NCBI GenBank assembly: GCA_963971405.1
Contig: OZ020491.1
Location: 16,238,855 to 16,302,854 of the forward strand
Direction of reading: 5' to 3'
Source: Psococerastis gibbosa
Taxonomy: Eukaryota > Arthropoda > Insecta > Psocodea > Psocidae
Length of the DNA: 64,000 bases
Shown here: in pieces, positions 41,171 through 55,100 of the stretch
Layout: each line of letters opens with the position of its first letter
How positions within the stretch are numbered: the first letter of the stretch is position 1
Notes under the pieces: model-generated
The model's input: the letters and a program-made list of their open reading frames with translations, nothing else
What the model was told of the DNA's origin: nothing
Database searches by the model: none
Program-made: the position numbers and the translations under genes

Positions 41171-41866
41171 ATGGCTAATAGTAGATTGGAAAGGATCGGA
41201 ACCATTTATTCCAGGTGGGTTTTAACCAGTCATTGAATTCACTGATGTAAATTCTAATTTACCACATTACTGTAAATCTGTGATATCAATCATAAAAACC
41301 TAGGACACCCGGCTATGTTTTTTGTATGAGACATAACTGAGTTATGACTGAATGTATAGTACTCAATATTGACGATCAAAAAGTATTCCTAAATAGATCG
41401 AATTATTTTTAGAATTACTGGACTACTTCGCGCAGGAGCCTTAAAAGAAGAAGACAAGCCAATTTGGTTTGACGTTTACCAGCATTTTCCACCGAAGTAT
41501 CCACCTAAATTTGAAAGACCCATCCCTAATGTCCCTCTGCAAAGTATCTTCTACCCAGAAGACACGACCAGAGCCAAGATTCACAAAGAAAAATCTGGAT
41601 TTATCGGATCGGTGAGCCTAAAGGACACAAATTATCCTACCAATACCCAGAAGTGCTTAAAATATTATGATGAATTAAAATATGAATGTGAAGATGAAAG
41701 TGCGGCACTGGAAAAGGCAATAGAAAAAGTTTTGAGTGAAAGAGTTTCACGAAGGGAGCAAATGGCTGTCCAGAATACATCACAAACCCAGTCAGCGTCT
41801 CCTAGTTTGGCTGAAGAATTTAAGAAATCACAGGGGATCAAAGTATCAGATATTTTTAAATCATAG
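41171..41866 (+). CDS. mRpS23: Mitochondrial ribosomal protein mS23 (MRPS23)
   Basis: Two exons, 41171-41214 (donor gtgggt) and 41413-41866 (acceptor tttttag), 165 aa plus TAG. Exon 1 encodes MANSRLERIGTIYSR, close to MAGSRLETVGSIFSR of human MRPS23. Exon 2 continues LLRAGALKEEDKPIWFDVYQ, close to [20 protein letters not shown], then FYPEDTTRAKI (human WYHEDRIRAKF). The protein belongs to the small subunit of the mitochondrial ribosome. The C-terminus is a charged helix-rich tail ending KVSDIFKS. Length is close to other animal orthologs. A compact gene between the TRPP pair and Srrm234. Confidence 0.93.
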
Positions 41867-43149
41867 TCTACTAAACCTACTAGCTATTATAGTATGGATT
41901 CATTCTAGGTTTGATTATTATTAAAACGTATTCCACTCCTTAATATTAATGAGCCCACCTCGCATAAATAATTTGGAACAAGTTATGTCAAGAAGTGGAT
42001 CAAACGCGTCTTGCAGTTACTGGACGACTGTCCACTTGAGCTCTCCCTCATTTGCAATGTATAGAGTTGATTAAGGGGGAAGAAGAATTCATTTCCGGAG
42101 TACCCATCCATTGTTTAATAAAACGTATCTCAGAACGGGAATGCCAATTTGAAATACTGTAATTCAATATACGGTACAGTATATAATTATTATACCCAAC
42201 AAATAGAGGGTGCCTCACCACCCACTCACATGCCACAATTGTCTCACTCTTAACAGTTCCTCACATATTTATAGAATGTCCGGATTATTCCATCTGCGGA
42301 ACCTTCCCTCCCAATACAGATAACAAAAAAAAAAAAAACAGTTTCCAACGCTACAATTCTTTTTCTGCCAATCCTTCCATTTCTCCACTCAGAAGCCCTA
42401 ACAAGCCCCATTCAGCTAACAAAATTACAGTAGCAAGGTCACAATATGTACACAAACACTATTTCAGTGCAGGTAATGTCAAACTGTTTTAGACGGTCCT
42501 TGGGTAACCTCCTTGCCCAATGTACTCCCGATAGCAGTTTGCCAAACCACAGGCTCAACTTCCCATGAAACATCTATCTGCACATTAGAAACTCATTTAC
42601 CCCATGAGTTGTGTTTGGTTTCGGGGAACAGAAGAAACATTCCACAGCTGGCAGTTTTTCAGTGGACCTCCTCCGATCATCCTCTTTCATTCAAACCCCA
42701 ATCAGTCACTGCAGTGTAGTAATTGTACATTGTTGTCATTATCATTTCTCAAATCAAAAACGCCGGGACTACTGATAATAGTGATAACACAGATATTGCT
42801 TGGATTGTTTATTTATTGTTCATTCGTGCAGTCAGGTAATGTGGCAAATTTTCAACCAAGTTTAAATTTTGAAGTGGACATTTGCAGGTATTAGGAAAAT
42901 GACTAATAATCAATATGGCTTTATTCTTATTTAACAAAGTGAAGTCATTATTAAACTGATACTTGCTAATATCACGATTCATCGACTAGAGATTGTATAA
43001 ATAAATATTGAACTAAATCAGCGACCAGATTTATTGAGTAGCACAATAGGTAAGCATTACAAACTAAAAAAAAATTGAAATCGCAATACAACATACCTAA
43101 CTATTGTAACATAGAATTTCTTTCTCGTAAAGCAAATAACTATTGTTTT
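41867..43149. other. Intergenic stretch, possible Jockey fragment
   Basis: About 42240-42300 reads TVPHIFIECPDYS on the + strand, which resembles the zinc-knuckle-like end (HILVECP) of Jockey-type ORF2. The call is weak, and the rest is unrecognised. Confidence 0.3.
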
Positions 43150-43895
43150 CCTGTTTATACGTTAGTATAAGGAAAGTTGTGATGGTCGATATTTTCGATT
43201 CCGAGATTTCAACGAGGTCCCTGGAACCACAAACAGTGGTCTTTCTGTCTGTCTGTCGATTTGTGGGCAACCTACTCGGTGGAGTAGGATTTTTGGCTCA
43301 ATTCAGTTCACAAAAATCATACCTCGCGACCAATTTTTTTTATTTTGGGTTTACTCAATTATGAGGGGGGGGGAGGGGGTTTATCCTCCAAAAACCTAGA
43401 AAATTATTTCTAAAAAACGGCTCCAATGATTTTTCTATTCGCCCTGTTAACAAAACGTAATAGGTCGCTTGCCCCCAGATAGTTTGGTTCTGGTGGAAAA
43501 ATCTAAAGACTCAATTTTCATGATAAATGACTTTCCAACTTGAGGTATATTTTAGGTGATAAACAAAGTAACAGAACCGGCTAGGTTGCGTCCCCAAGAA
43601 TAGTTTTGGTTTTGAATTAAAAATGATTGATAATTCATGTCCCAATACTTTACATAGGTACCATGTCATTATTACTGAGTTGTATTATAGTAAATTGGTC
43701 CACCCGTTCTAGGTCATGCAATCTTCTCATCAATCACTTCTGTCTTTTGGGATAGGGAATGTCGAGGCAACCAAAATTTAACGCTAGGACAATTATTTAC
43801 CATGGAACACATATTCTCTCTTGGTATCTATACTAATTCATAAATAGGAAAGCATGTACGGGTTCCCTCGAACCGGTTATTTGGTATGTTTAATA
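43150..43895. repeat. Dispersed repeat R1, longest continuous copy
   Basis: GATGGTCGATATTTTCGATTCCGAG at the left to GGAAAGCATGTACGGGTTCCC at the right, about 745 bp, uninterrupted. It serves as the reference for the other R1 pieces. No ORF and no clear TIR. Confidence 0.7.
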
Positions 43896-45190
43896 TTTTA
43901 AATAATGTTTCAGATTTTCTTCAATTTAGGCAACAATGTTTTGCATTAATATTGTATTACGGTATTCAATACTGTCAGTAGAGTATTCGTTTACACAAGC
44001 ATAAGAATATCAAATATCATTATTAACAAAACAATATCATAAATAATTAAATAGGTACATTACTTTACAACAATAAATAGACTAGTTGTATGACTAGAAT
44101 AAAATCAATAAAATCATTTCTTTCTCAGATTTAGATAGCTGATAGTTATACAAAAAGAAAGAGAGGTCTCTAAAAAAATGAGACTATTTCTTTACATGGG
44201 AATAAAATGTTTTCACAATAGAATGAGATCATTAGGTTTAGAATACTGCATCTACTGTCTACTGCTGGAGATCTTGGACAATTTGAATTAAAATTAATAT
44301 ACCATATGGTATTAATAGAAAAGGCTAGCCTATCTTCGACGATTTTGTGATGCTTTAAATTAAATATTGCACAAACAAGCTCAATACACACACAATTAAC
44401 TTAAAAACTACGGAAAAAGAAATAAATGCATCTGTTAGAAGAGTTTGTGTCTAGAATGTTTTAGCACAGCTCGGAATTGACAAACTGGCATATGCGAAAT
44501 AGATAATCATGGATTTTTGAAACACTTCAACGGGCCTACCATGCATGGTTTATGGATTATTTTTAATCTTAACCTGGGATTAAAAATATAAACAAGATAA
44601 TTTGAGAATGGAAAGTACTGCCCAAAATTGTTTATTTGCATTTTTAACTCCAATAAGTTACTAAACGGCATAGTAGACCCGTGGAACTGCAATCGAACAT
44701 TCCTGAATATTCAAAATTAGGCTATAGGGAATGTCAAAATTAAATTTGCATAGGTAGTTTACTAGATTAGTAGATTACCGATTAAGACTAAATTTTGCAT
44801 AGCCAATTTAAAAATATTTTATGTGCAAAATTTAAGCTCAATCACTCCAAAGCCACAAATTCATTTGGTTATTTCATTTTATAAAGGAATATATCATTGC
44901 ACCTATAATAACGATCAGGCTATCATTTATATAGGCTAATAATTCAGTTACGGCTAGGAAGAGTTTCGGTCATAACGCCTATGCATAGGCATATGCAAAT
45001 AATGAATTATTCGGATTGCACTTTTTACGGTACAATTATACCGTGTGATATACATATCTTCACCACGCTATTTTAGGTCTTTTAGTATTTTTAGATATCC
45101 TACTTATTCAAGTACAAAGACACTAGTTGCTGGGTCACTCATAAAACCAAATGGTTTAACAGATTTACTGGCAATCTAGAGCCATATTAA
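43896..45190. other. Intergenic AT-rich stretch
   Basis: Contains a degraded relative of the 46316 foldback (TAAAAATATAAACAAGATAATTTGAGAATGGAAAGT, near 44580) and otherwise nothing recognised. A TTTATT on the + strand near 44631 is a possible distal poly(A) signal for the minus-strand Srrm234 transcript. Confidence 0.4.
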
Positions 45191-45431
45191 GAGGAAGCTG
45201 ACCGTAGATAATGGCCACACTGGAAGACTGTTTCCATAAGTTATTTTTAATTTTTGGTGTTAAAATTAAATTTCATAATTCAGTAAATTTTTGTCCTTAA
45301 AACAGTTCTGCGGGAAAATCAAAGCACCAAAATAAAAATCCTTTTAGTAGGTACTGGGTATGAAATAGTCCTCTACTAATTGGATAGATCATTCTACCAA
45401 CCTACCGACCAAATTTACGGCCAGCTTCCTC
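45191..45431. mobile_element. Harbinger-like foldback MITE (M5)
   Basis: GAGGAAGCTGACCGTAGATAAT at the left and TTACGGCCAGCTTCCTC at the right are inverted; the interior contains GAAATAGTCCTCTAC. A second copy lies at 49112-49487. Confidence 0.65.
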
Positions 45432-45733
45432 GTAATTTAACTTATTAAACAAGCAGTTCATCACCGCGCTTTATAAGTAAATAGATAATAGACAGTAGTC
45501 ATGAAGGCTATCTTTCTATGGAAAGTATTCCTGCAGAACCACTAACTACCTTAATTTAATAAATATAAAATAAATAAGTAAGTAACTTAACTGTACAAAT
45601 GAGGACGTGAAATATTGGGCCCATACTATTGTATATGTGAATTAATATAGCCTACACAAATGAAAATAATTTCAATAATAGCCTTCCCAATCTCCGGCAC
45701 CCTATTCTAACTAGGCTTATCAAAATTCCAAAT

Positions 45734-46196
45734 TTAACAATAAGGAGTCCCTAAATAAGGTGAAAAATAAGAACCCGGTAAGTGGCGTTGTAAAGGCGAT
45801 CTTAAAAGAGGATGATAGGGATCGTGAATAATTATAGGCTCATGTACAAGAGAAAGACCTCCGTGCGGGCGATGCAAAATCAGAGGCGGATGCAAGTGTA
45901 TAGGCGTACGAGGGGGGAGAGCGCGGTGTATCGTTATGGGTGGCGGTGGTATCGTAGGCTCTGGCGTTATCATGGGCTCTGGTGTTTCCGGTTCGGGGGT
46001 CGGTGATCTCATAGGCGACGGCGGGGAGGGAGAGGGGGGTGGTCTTTGGACTGACTGTGGTGTAGGCGGTCTATAGGGCTGCTGGATTCTTGGTGGACTT
46101 CTTGTTCGGCTCTTTTTGAATGGTGACGGGCTTCGACTGCATGAGCTTGAGCTGGAAGGTGTCGGTCGATGGTATGGTATTGGTCTCTTCCGAGCG
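45734..46196 (-). CDS. Srrm234: Srrm234 terminal exon: core of eMIC domain and Pro-rich tail
   Basis: Acceptor aatcttccag, stop TAA at 45736-45734; 463 nt. The previous AG plus C gives Ser, then ARKRPIPYHRPTPSSSSSCS, the eMIC signature, followed by SPSPFKKSRTRSPPR and a long Pro-rich region ending YLGTPYC. Located 9.2 kb from the preceding exon. Confidence 0.88.
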
Positions 46197-49100
46197 CTGG
46201 AAGATTTTAAATGACATTTTAAGAGCACGTTACTACATAGATTTTGTCTCGGACCATGAAAATTTCCCCCCACTTTCATCTAAATTTTCTCTTTCAACAC
46301 AAATTGTTCGTGTTTCTGCAGCCTGATCGAGGCGATTATATATACCGGTAATTATTTAATCCCCTGGTAGTAAAAATGTAAACAAGATAATTTTTTAATG
46401 GAAAGTGCTATTCAAAATTTGTTTGTTTACAGTTATAATCCTAGGGTATTTATTTAACCCCGGTATTATAATCGCCTCGATCAGGCTGCAGGTAGGTACA
46501 TAATACAATGCAATATATACCTAGTCACTATCGTGTTTGCTTCGTGTCAGTGTATTAGGCAGACTAACCTACTCAGCGCGATGATTGGAGACAGTAAATT
46601 ATGTAGATCTTCTAACAAACTAATGCATTTCATAGTCAAATGTATGTTTTGTATGGTCTTTTGCATATTTTATTAGTATTGTTATTAGTATTGTTAGTGT
46701 GACGAACTAGTAAATAACCTACTACAGTAAATCAGGGACGGTTTCAGAAAAAGTTTTCGGGGGGGGGGGCGGTGACTTGAAAATATCGCGTTTCCCTTAC
46801 TTGAGTAACAATTTCTCTTCATTTCCTTCAAAAGTCCATTCTATCTAGTATAAAGCTATTTTTCTCGGGGGGGCCCCCCCCCCAAGGATCCGTCCCTGCA
46901 GTAAATTGTGTGGTGATCCCAACGCGCCTTTTTGGCTTTGTGGCACCGGTTCAGTAAAATTTGTTTTTTTTTTTTTTAGAAATACACGCATTATTATTAT
47001 TATTTTAATTCAATGTGAAAAGTTCCTTTGAACAGTACTGCTGTCAATGCGACAGGCTATAGGATTTACTACAGGTATATTATAAAATAAATAAATAAGG
47101 ACTTTTTATTGTTTCTATTACTAAGCCAACCTAGCGGAGTTAGGGCTATAAAGCCCTCTCTTACACTCAACTAGGAAGGCCCGGGACCGCCTGCTTTACA
47201 TGCCCTCCGAAGCATGGCCAGAAAACGTAGCCAGTCTGGGACTCGAACCAACAACCTTTCGGGTGAAAGCCAGAGTCCGTACCACTACGCTACATGTCCT
47301 GACTATATCGCTTATGCACGAGAAAAGTGACACATTTCTAAATATTAACTTTTGAGATAAATCAAATTTTAGTTTTGACCATTTTTTAGTTTTTACTTGT
47401 AGTACTATCGAGGCACTTAATACTTCTGAGATATGACAGTTTACTTGAAAGAGAAGTATAATTACCACGTCAACCCCTGGAGCACATTCCAAATTATGTC
47501 AGTATTGCCAAACCCGAAGTAGTCAAACTTGACAATGGATCAGTGACAAAACGCAATCTTATGGAAACAAATTAAACTAGATATGTGACATTACATTCAT
47601 AAAATTCGCTATATATTCCTCGACATTTTTGTGTAAATAACTCAATTTTGCAATTTTTTGAAATGTGTCACTTTTCTCGTGCATGAGCGACATATATATA
47701 TATATACTGTATATAGTATAGTATAGCTATCGTCCCAATTCAGGAAATAGCGTAACGTTCAGCATTCGTTCTTAACATTAAACAAAAGTGGGGTTTTACG
47801 GTCTTCATTTGGCATAAAAAATTAGTTACGGTGTTAGTTATTCTTCTATGCATTGTTATTTAACACTATTATATATTCGTGCCAAACAGATTCCAAAAGG
47901 CCCGTATTCGGTGCTTGGCATCGTATCTGAATTAACCTGAAATGAGTAATTGCTGCGAAATTTTACTCTTGAACTAAAGGGCCACCAAACTAACTGTAAC
48001 TGTTTTAACCCGAATTAATACTGTAAAATTAGAATAGTAGTTTATTAAGAGCGAATCGGAGTATCCCCACTATACGCGTTTTTTTTTTTTACAAAATTGA
48101 TATTCAAAACAAATATTGATTATAGAGCCGTCGAAAATATTCGTTAAATTAGCAGAAATGCTCCTGTGCATTTCGATATGACATGTCGCCTTCACTAACA
48201 CAACAACTGGCCACAGTTCTTGAACTCCTTTCTCGGGACTAGCACACCAGTCGTAAAAATCAAATTCAATAATTGTGGCTAATCTGTGGACATATGTATT
48301 AAAATGCTCAGGCACTTTTTTTTTTGTCTGTCTAGATATTTTTGACAACTCTTCGATTTAAATTTCATGAGATATATGATTTTACACTTATAAGGCTTTT
48401 CCCCTCCAATTATCTCTCAAAGATCAGACTGAAAGTTATGAGATGGATGTAGTTTTTGAGAAAATATAGTTTTATAGGCAAGACGCCGGTATTTCATTCC
48501 CATAAGAATGTCTTACCATATTTTATAAATAGGTTGTTCCAAATGCGGCCAAGAGCGTCCTTAGTTACCTACTAAAATAAACAACCTGTCTGTCCAAGCT
48601 TATTAAGTAAGATTAATACTGTACAACACATAGTTAGAAGAGTTTATTAACATTGGAATACCTATAAGCTCAAATTAATAAGCAGAGTGTAGTTAATAAT
48701 TGTTAGCTTGAGTTAACTGGTTTAGTGAGGCATCGAAGTGAGGCTGGAAGTGTAACTACAGTAATGAAATGATAACTACAGATGCACGAACTAAAAACAG
48801 AAAAAAATAAAAACACTCACCCACCTGGTGTAAGTCATCATTCAGCTTTCTTCACAATTGCTTTCTTTCGCTTTCATATACTTCGTCAATGCAATTATGT
48901 TTCCTCTTGGGCAGTATACGAAAAATTATTTACTATTACTATTACGATTTCTGTCGCAGCTGTATCGCCCAATGTCTACGCGAGAGATCCGTCAGAGACA
49001 AATCTTCTGAAGTAAACTGTGTTTTTGCAACAATCGATTGGCACCAATGTTCAATGATGGATCACCCAGCGTATCTGGCGCGTAGAAATCGCCTTTGTGC

Positions 49101-52100
49101 ACCAGGCGTAAGAGGAAGCTCGCCGTTGACTATGGCTACCCCTGGATCACCCCAAAATAGGTTGGTTTATATTTTTTATTTCATTTAATATTTATGTTAA
49201 AACTATTTGGCCTGTTCAATAAGCAGAGGACTATTTCATAGGCTACATTTTTTTTAGTTTTGGTGCCGGTGTTTTTCCGTTAAAAGTTACCGAATAATCG
49301 AATTCATGGAAAAATTATAACAAAAATGAAAATACCTTATAATACTATGTTTGAAATAGTCCTCTCTCCTCTACCAATTGAATGGACCAAATATTTTTTA
49401 CTTAAGTATTAACATAAATAAATTAATACATAACCTAACCTATTTTGGGGTAATCCAGTGGTGGTCAATGTCAACGGTAAGCTCTTTCTTAATCTTAAAG
49501 CCAATTGCAGGCAATGGGCGTTACTCAGCGTCATATATACATTATTTTTTTTTTTGGTTGGAAACAATTTATATTATTAAATGACAACAGAAAAGTTTTC
49601 TATTAATAGATAACTTGTCATTTAATTAGTAAGCGAGTGTCCATTTATGTAGCCATGAATCTATTGTGCGCTTTAATTATGTTATTTCTAACGCCTGCTT
49701 TCAGCATTTTTGCTTTAAACAACCCCGTCAGCCTGGCGGGGGGAGTGAGTCTGTTTGTTAACTTGAGGCACCCTAAGGGCAGACTCTTTCACCTCGGGGA
49801 AAGGGGAGTTGACTGACAGGGTGGACCTCCTGATTATAGTGGATTCCGAACCACTTGGGGAACATGGTAAAGTCACACGATGAAATCATGTCCCACCATG
49901 TTCCCCTGCCAACGCTGTGCACACTATCAAGTTTGCCGCAGTTTGAAACATGCCCTGCTCTAATGGACTCAACATGGTAAGGCCGTTGGCCGTTGGCTTT
50001 AATTATGAACCATCGGACATGGTAATATCGGGCGTGGTAGTAGAATATCATTGAAAAACAATTTTTTTTCTCATAATGCGGCTGGTCACTCGTTTCCGCT
50101 GCTGTAAATTAAAGCAAATAAAACCAAAATAATAGTGCAAAACCAAAATAAAATCTTTTATTTTTAATGTGTACAAACTAGCATTTACATGAATTACATG
50201 CGCAGTAGTCAATCATGGCTAAACTAATAAATCATAAAATAACAGTCTCACACAACACGATACAAATATATGAAGCAATTGAAACTAAATTCTAATGATA
50301 GAAAATAACAATAAAGAACCGGTCAGAGTTTACTCGAACATGCTTTCCAATTTATCAGTAAGTAGATAGAGATAATGAGTTATTTCATAATTTTAAATAA
50401 TTTCCTTATGGTTAAATTTAGGAACCCCTAGGGGGGGGGGGGGTGTCCATCTGACTCCCTTCTGGCTACGGCCCCTATCAAGAAGCACTGAATCAATAGA
50501 TGGCATTGCATATTATAGAGCGGGCAGACATTACCACACATTATTGGATGGTGAATTATATACCGTATTTAATTTCTTATAAAAAAACTTTTTGCACAAA
50601 ACCAAATACTTTTTTGGGAAAGCAACCTGATCGGTTTTGTTACTCCATGTAACACCTAAAAAATACCTGAACGTAGAAATCATCGATAGAATAGATATTT
50701 TTTAGTCATTTTTCATGCAAATTGACGTATTTTTATTTTTTTACCACCAGAAGAAAACTATCAACGGGCAAGCGACCCACAGCGTTTTGTTAAAATTAAT
50801 ATCGACTACAATATATGTGAATTTAAACGAAATCGTTGGAGCCGTTTTAGATAAATAATTTTTTTAGACGTTTTTTGAGAATAAAACCCCCCAAATTGAA
50901 TTAGCCCGAAATAAAAAAAAATTGTCCCGAGGCAGTGGCGGGTCCAGAGTGAGGCCATGCCCCCCCCCCCCCCCGAGAAAAATTAGCATACACTACATGA
51001 AATAGGACATTCTAAACAAAAACCTTAGTATGGTAACATAAATATGGCTTCCATGTTTCAATTATAAATTTTACTCCTGTAAAAATCGTAAGACGCCACT
51101 ATTTTAAACTTATATTTTCACATTTTTCCCCGGGGGGGACCCCCCCGGGCCCCCCTGTTTCGAGCAATTTGAATAAGCATTTAAGCATTCCTTTGTAAGC
51201 TCTAAAAAAATCAATACTTTACTGCTGTTAAAATGCGTATTTTGCCCTTATGTTTTCAATTTTTTCCTCCGGGGGAGACTCCTGTTTCCAGCAATTTGAA
51301 TAAGCATTATTGCTGCTGCTAAAATACGTAAACCCCCACTATTTTGCCTTTATATTTTCAGTTTTTTCCCCCGGGGGAGACCCCCGGACCCCCCATTGGT
51401 ACCTGTCTGCATCAGGCGCATAGGTTTTTCAAGTCATGCACTGTAAATTAATGTGCCTTGTTCTGCTAATAAACATACTATCCTAATTGCACAGTCGCTA
51501 AAAATTAATTTGGCTTGGTAGGCTACACCCACTTTTCTCGAAATGGCCCTCTCCGAAAATCTGTCCTGGACCCGCCCTTGTCCCGAATTTTTTTCCAATC
51601 TACATGCCAAATTTCATCAAAATCGACCGAGTAGTTTGCCCGGAAAGCGATGAACACACAGACAGACATTTCCAAAACCACTTTTTTTGGTTCCTGGAAC
51701 CTCAAAACGTGTAAATCCGTTGAAATCTCGGAATCGAAAATTTTGACCATCACAAAGCTTTCCTTATACTACGTATAAATTGGAAAGCAAAAATTAATAT
51801 GGAACTGGCCTAATCAAGTCATTATCGAAGATCTCAAAACAAATTGGCAAATTCCATGCAATTTCGTTTCCCTCCATAGCCATTTAGACCTGGAGAACTT
51901 TCCTACAGAAAATCCAACATGGAGGGCCTCCATCTCGCTTTGATTGGCGCGGCGCATCTCCATTTATTGACTTCCAAAAGGCGTTTGACTATGTACGGTG
52001 CGAGAAATTGCTCGATACTCTAACAAGTATTGGCATCGATGATAGGAACCTAAGAGCTATTGCTCATTTGTACTGGCATCATACTATTGCAGTCCTAATG

Positions 52101-55100
52101 GACAACGCGAAGTTAAATCAAATACCCACTAAGCGGGGCGTCAGGAAGGGATGTGTCTTATCACCTACCCTGTTCAACCTGTATGCTGAGCAGATAATGA
52201 CAAAGGCTTTGGATGCAGCCATGGAAGGCATTGTTTTCAATGGAGAACATGTCAACAATCAGTGTTATGCAGATGCCACTGCACTGGTTGCTTCATCAGA
52301 AGAACTGCAGTGTTTTTGAAATAAAATAAGCGTAGCAGACAGAAATGCGGGGGTCTTAATTAACGTGCAGAAGACGCAAGTGATGGCTGCCAGTAAGAGG
52401 GCAGAGACAAATCTGAATATTGTTATCGGAATATTCGTGAGCCTGTAGTACAATGTAAACAATACCTGTACCTCGGATGCATTGTTAACCGTGAGTGGAG
52501 ATGAGTCAGGGCATCCCCAGCCATACTAAACAAGCATGACGATTTTTTTATAGAAACGTTCTCCATCATGACAAGGCAAGAATTTGCCTATTCGAAAGTT
52601 AAGACTAGATAGAAGATTTAAAACGTCTGCGTTAAAACAAGTGTCAGAGCTCTTTACTAAGTTGTACAAATTGGCATCATGCGATTCTTTCGCAGTTAAA
52701 TGGCTAAGTGAATATAAAAATGTTTTTAGAATACTTGCATACAAGAAATTCAATGAATGAATCGAAACAACCTCTTCAGTAGGTAATACCTGATGAGTTA
52801 CGACAGGTCTCCGATCGCATGGCGTGACTGGCACAAGTTCGGGCAAGCTACCAACTATGCCAACGATAACTAACAATAAATTCGTATTTTGTAATGAATT
52901 CAAAATTAGATTCCCCGTTGTAATTAGGCTTTGAAAAAAAATTTAGCAATTTGTCTCTTAATTAGGTGCCCATTCCATTGACCGGCTAGGGCTATTTCCA
53001 ACAACGGTGACGTGGTAGCAGACATTCAAGACTAAGGTGGCGATTCCACTGACCTCGCATTGCAGAATTGACCTAAGTCTTGAATGTCTGCTACCACGTC
53101 ATCGTTGTTGGAAATAGCCCTAGCCGGTCAATGGAATGGGCGCCTTATGTAAATGTCATATTCTTGTTTATTTTGATGACCGCGGAAGTTTCAAAACAAC
53201 AGTCTACATTAAAATAACCACTCACGCACGCTACTTATAACAGCGAAGCTAATTAACAGACAATAAAATAAATATGGTACACTCGGTGGGTATCAGCAAG
53301 CCAATAATAGTGCAGACAGCAACACACTAGCGATGCCTCCTCTCCTAGGAACTATCTCGTTCTTTACTGCAATCCCAAAATAAAATAAACAATGGAAAAT
53401 CAAATCATAAGACTAAAGGGTAGTAGGGTAACATCCACAGACCTTCTGTCTGTGTGCCACTTTGTCTATATAGAGCCCTAAATTTTGTCCCAAATGCAAT
53501 GTATGCCAACAAATAATAACTATATTAGGTGCCCATTCCACATACGTACAACGTCAATGAAAATTATGAAATTGAAGGGCATTTCAATTTTACTCTATGC
53601 CATTGTTAAAATTGATCAATGATCAATTGATAATAGAGTAAAATCACAAACAATGAAACAATCTAAAATTAAAAAATGGCGTCATGTGATATGACAAGTA
53701 CAACTATTTTAATTGATTTCTCTAAAAAGAAAGCATTTCTGTATAAAAATTATAATAAGGATTAAATAATAAGGCGACGAAGAAAACAAATACAATTTCA
53801 AGAAACAAATTTCAAAAATTTGGCGCATACGCTTCAATTGAAAATTGTCAATTTTTGAAAAACATATGGAATGGCCCCCATCAATGAGAAATTGAAATGT
53901 CCTTCAATTTCATAATTTTCATTGACGTTGTACGTATGTGGAATGGGCGCCTAATGGGAAAATTACACATTTGTGACCTTTATGAGCTGATTATGATTAA
54001 CCTTAAAGTTGAATTAAGAATACCAGTACAATAGGCCTCTATGACTTAGGAAAACTGAAAATTACGCCTAGTCCAGTCGAACCCACCTGACAGCTACGAA
54101 CAACGCATTTATATGCAGACCCCGGCTTAGGAAATGGGATTACTAGTCGAATTCTAAACGAACGATTTAGGCAAATCAAGGCATAACACATTTAACAAAT
54201 TTTTCGCTTATCATATCAACCTCGGAAATTTTAATAAAACTATAAGATTGCAAACGTTTTTTTCTTTTAAAACTACATTTATGTCCACTCATTTACTGCA
54301 TACCTACGAAGAAGTTATTGATGACGATTTGCCTTATGCTGCCGTAAGTTATTTCCCTCTGAGAGGTACTTTTAAGAATTCAGAAACATTGAAGACAACT
54401 TAAGGGCCAACCGGAGTCGCCCATATTCCATTTTCTGTTCACACTTCAATTTCTCATGAAATATGGAACGCAGAATAATGAAAAAATACAGAGTCGCAAG
54501 AAGAATTTCTTCTCCTAATTTTGATACATAGTATGTGGCCTTTACTAACCCCAATTCGCCACAGTTGATGAACCCCTTCAACTTGAACTCCTGAGTGACC
54601 GTTATTTTTTGCGTATCAAGTTCACTAACTATAACCGATCGGTATTGATGATTGCAACATACTACTATAGTATATATATATATATAATATATATATAGTA
54701 TACGATACATCAAAATTAGGAGAAAAAATTCTTCTTGCGACTCAGCATTCCCTCATTGTTCTACGATCGATATTTCATGAGAAATTGAAGTTTGCACAGA
54801 AATGGAATATCGGCGACTCCGGTTTGCCCTTAAGCACGATGGGCAATACCGCTGTAAAATATTGGAATTTAGCTAAACTCTTACAGAAACGGAATATTTA
54901 ATGAGTGCATCTTCAATTTCTTCGATCCTTCCATGGGCCACAATCTATTTGAAATAAACAGATTTATTGGTGTATCATGCATGCAATTCTTTCTTCCAAT
55001 TCCATTACAATATGTCCCACCATTATTTAATGTATCTACAATCATGAAATGTTGTAAATTTTCATGTATTCACACAATTTAAATTGATTATCTATTACGA

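Noticed and set aside
48889-49188. Protein-like + strand text ending ATPGSPQNR before a GT
   Set aside because: The last third is the arm of an inverted-repeat MITE whose inverse is at 49431-49487; no acceptor or family support.
52526-52903. 125-codon minus-strand frame
   Set aside because: Overlaps the end of the + strand RTE fragment and continues into unrecognised sequence; no motif.
54281-54343. ATG-led 21-codon segment with a good gtaagt donor (MSTHLLHTYEEVIDDDLPYA)
   Set aside because: Looks like a first exon, but no following + strand exon or family match was found; it lies in the Srrm234 intron.
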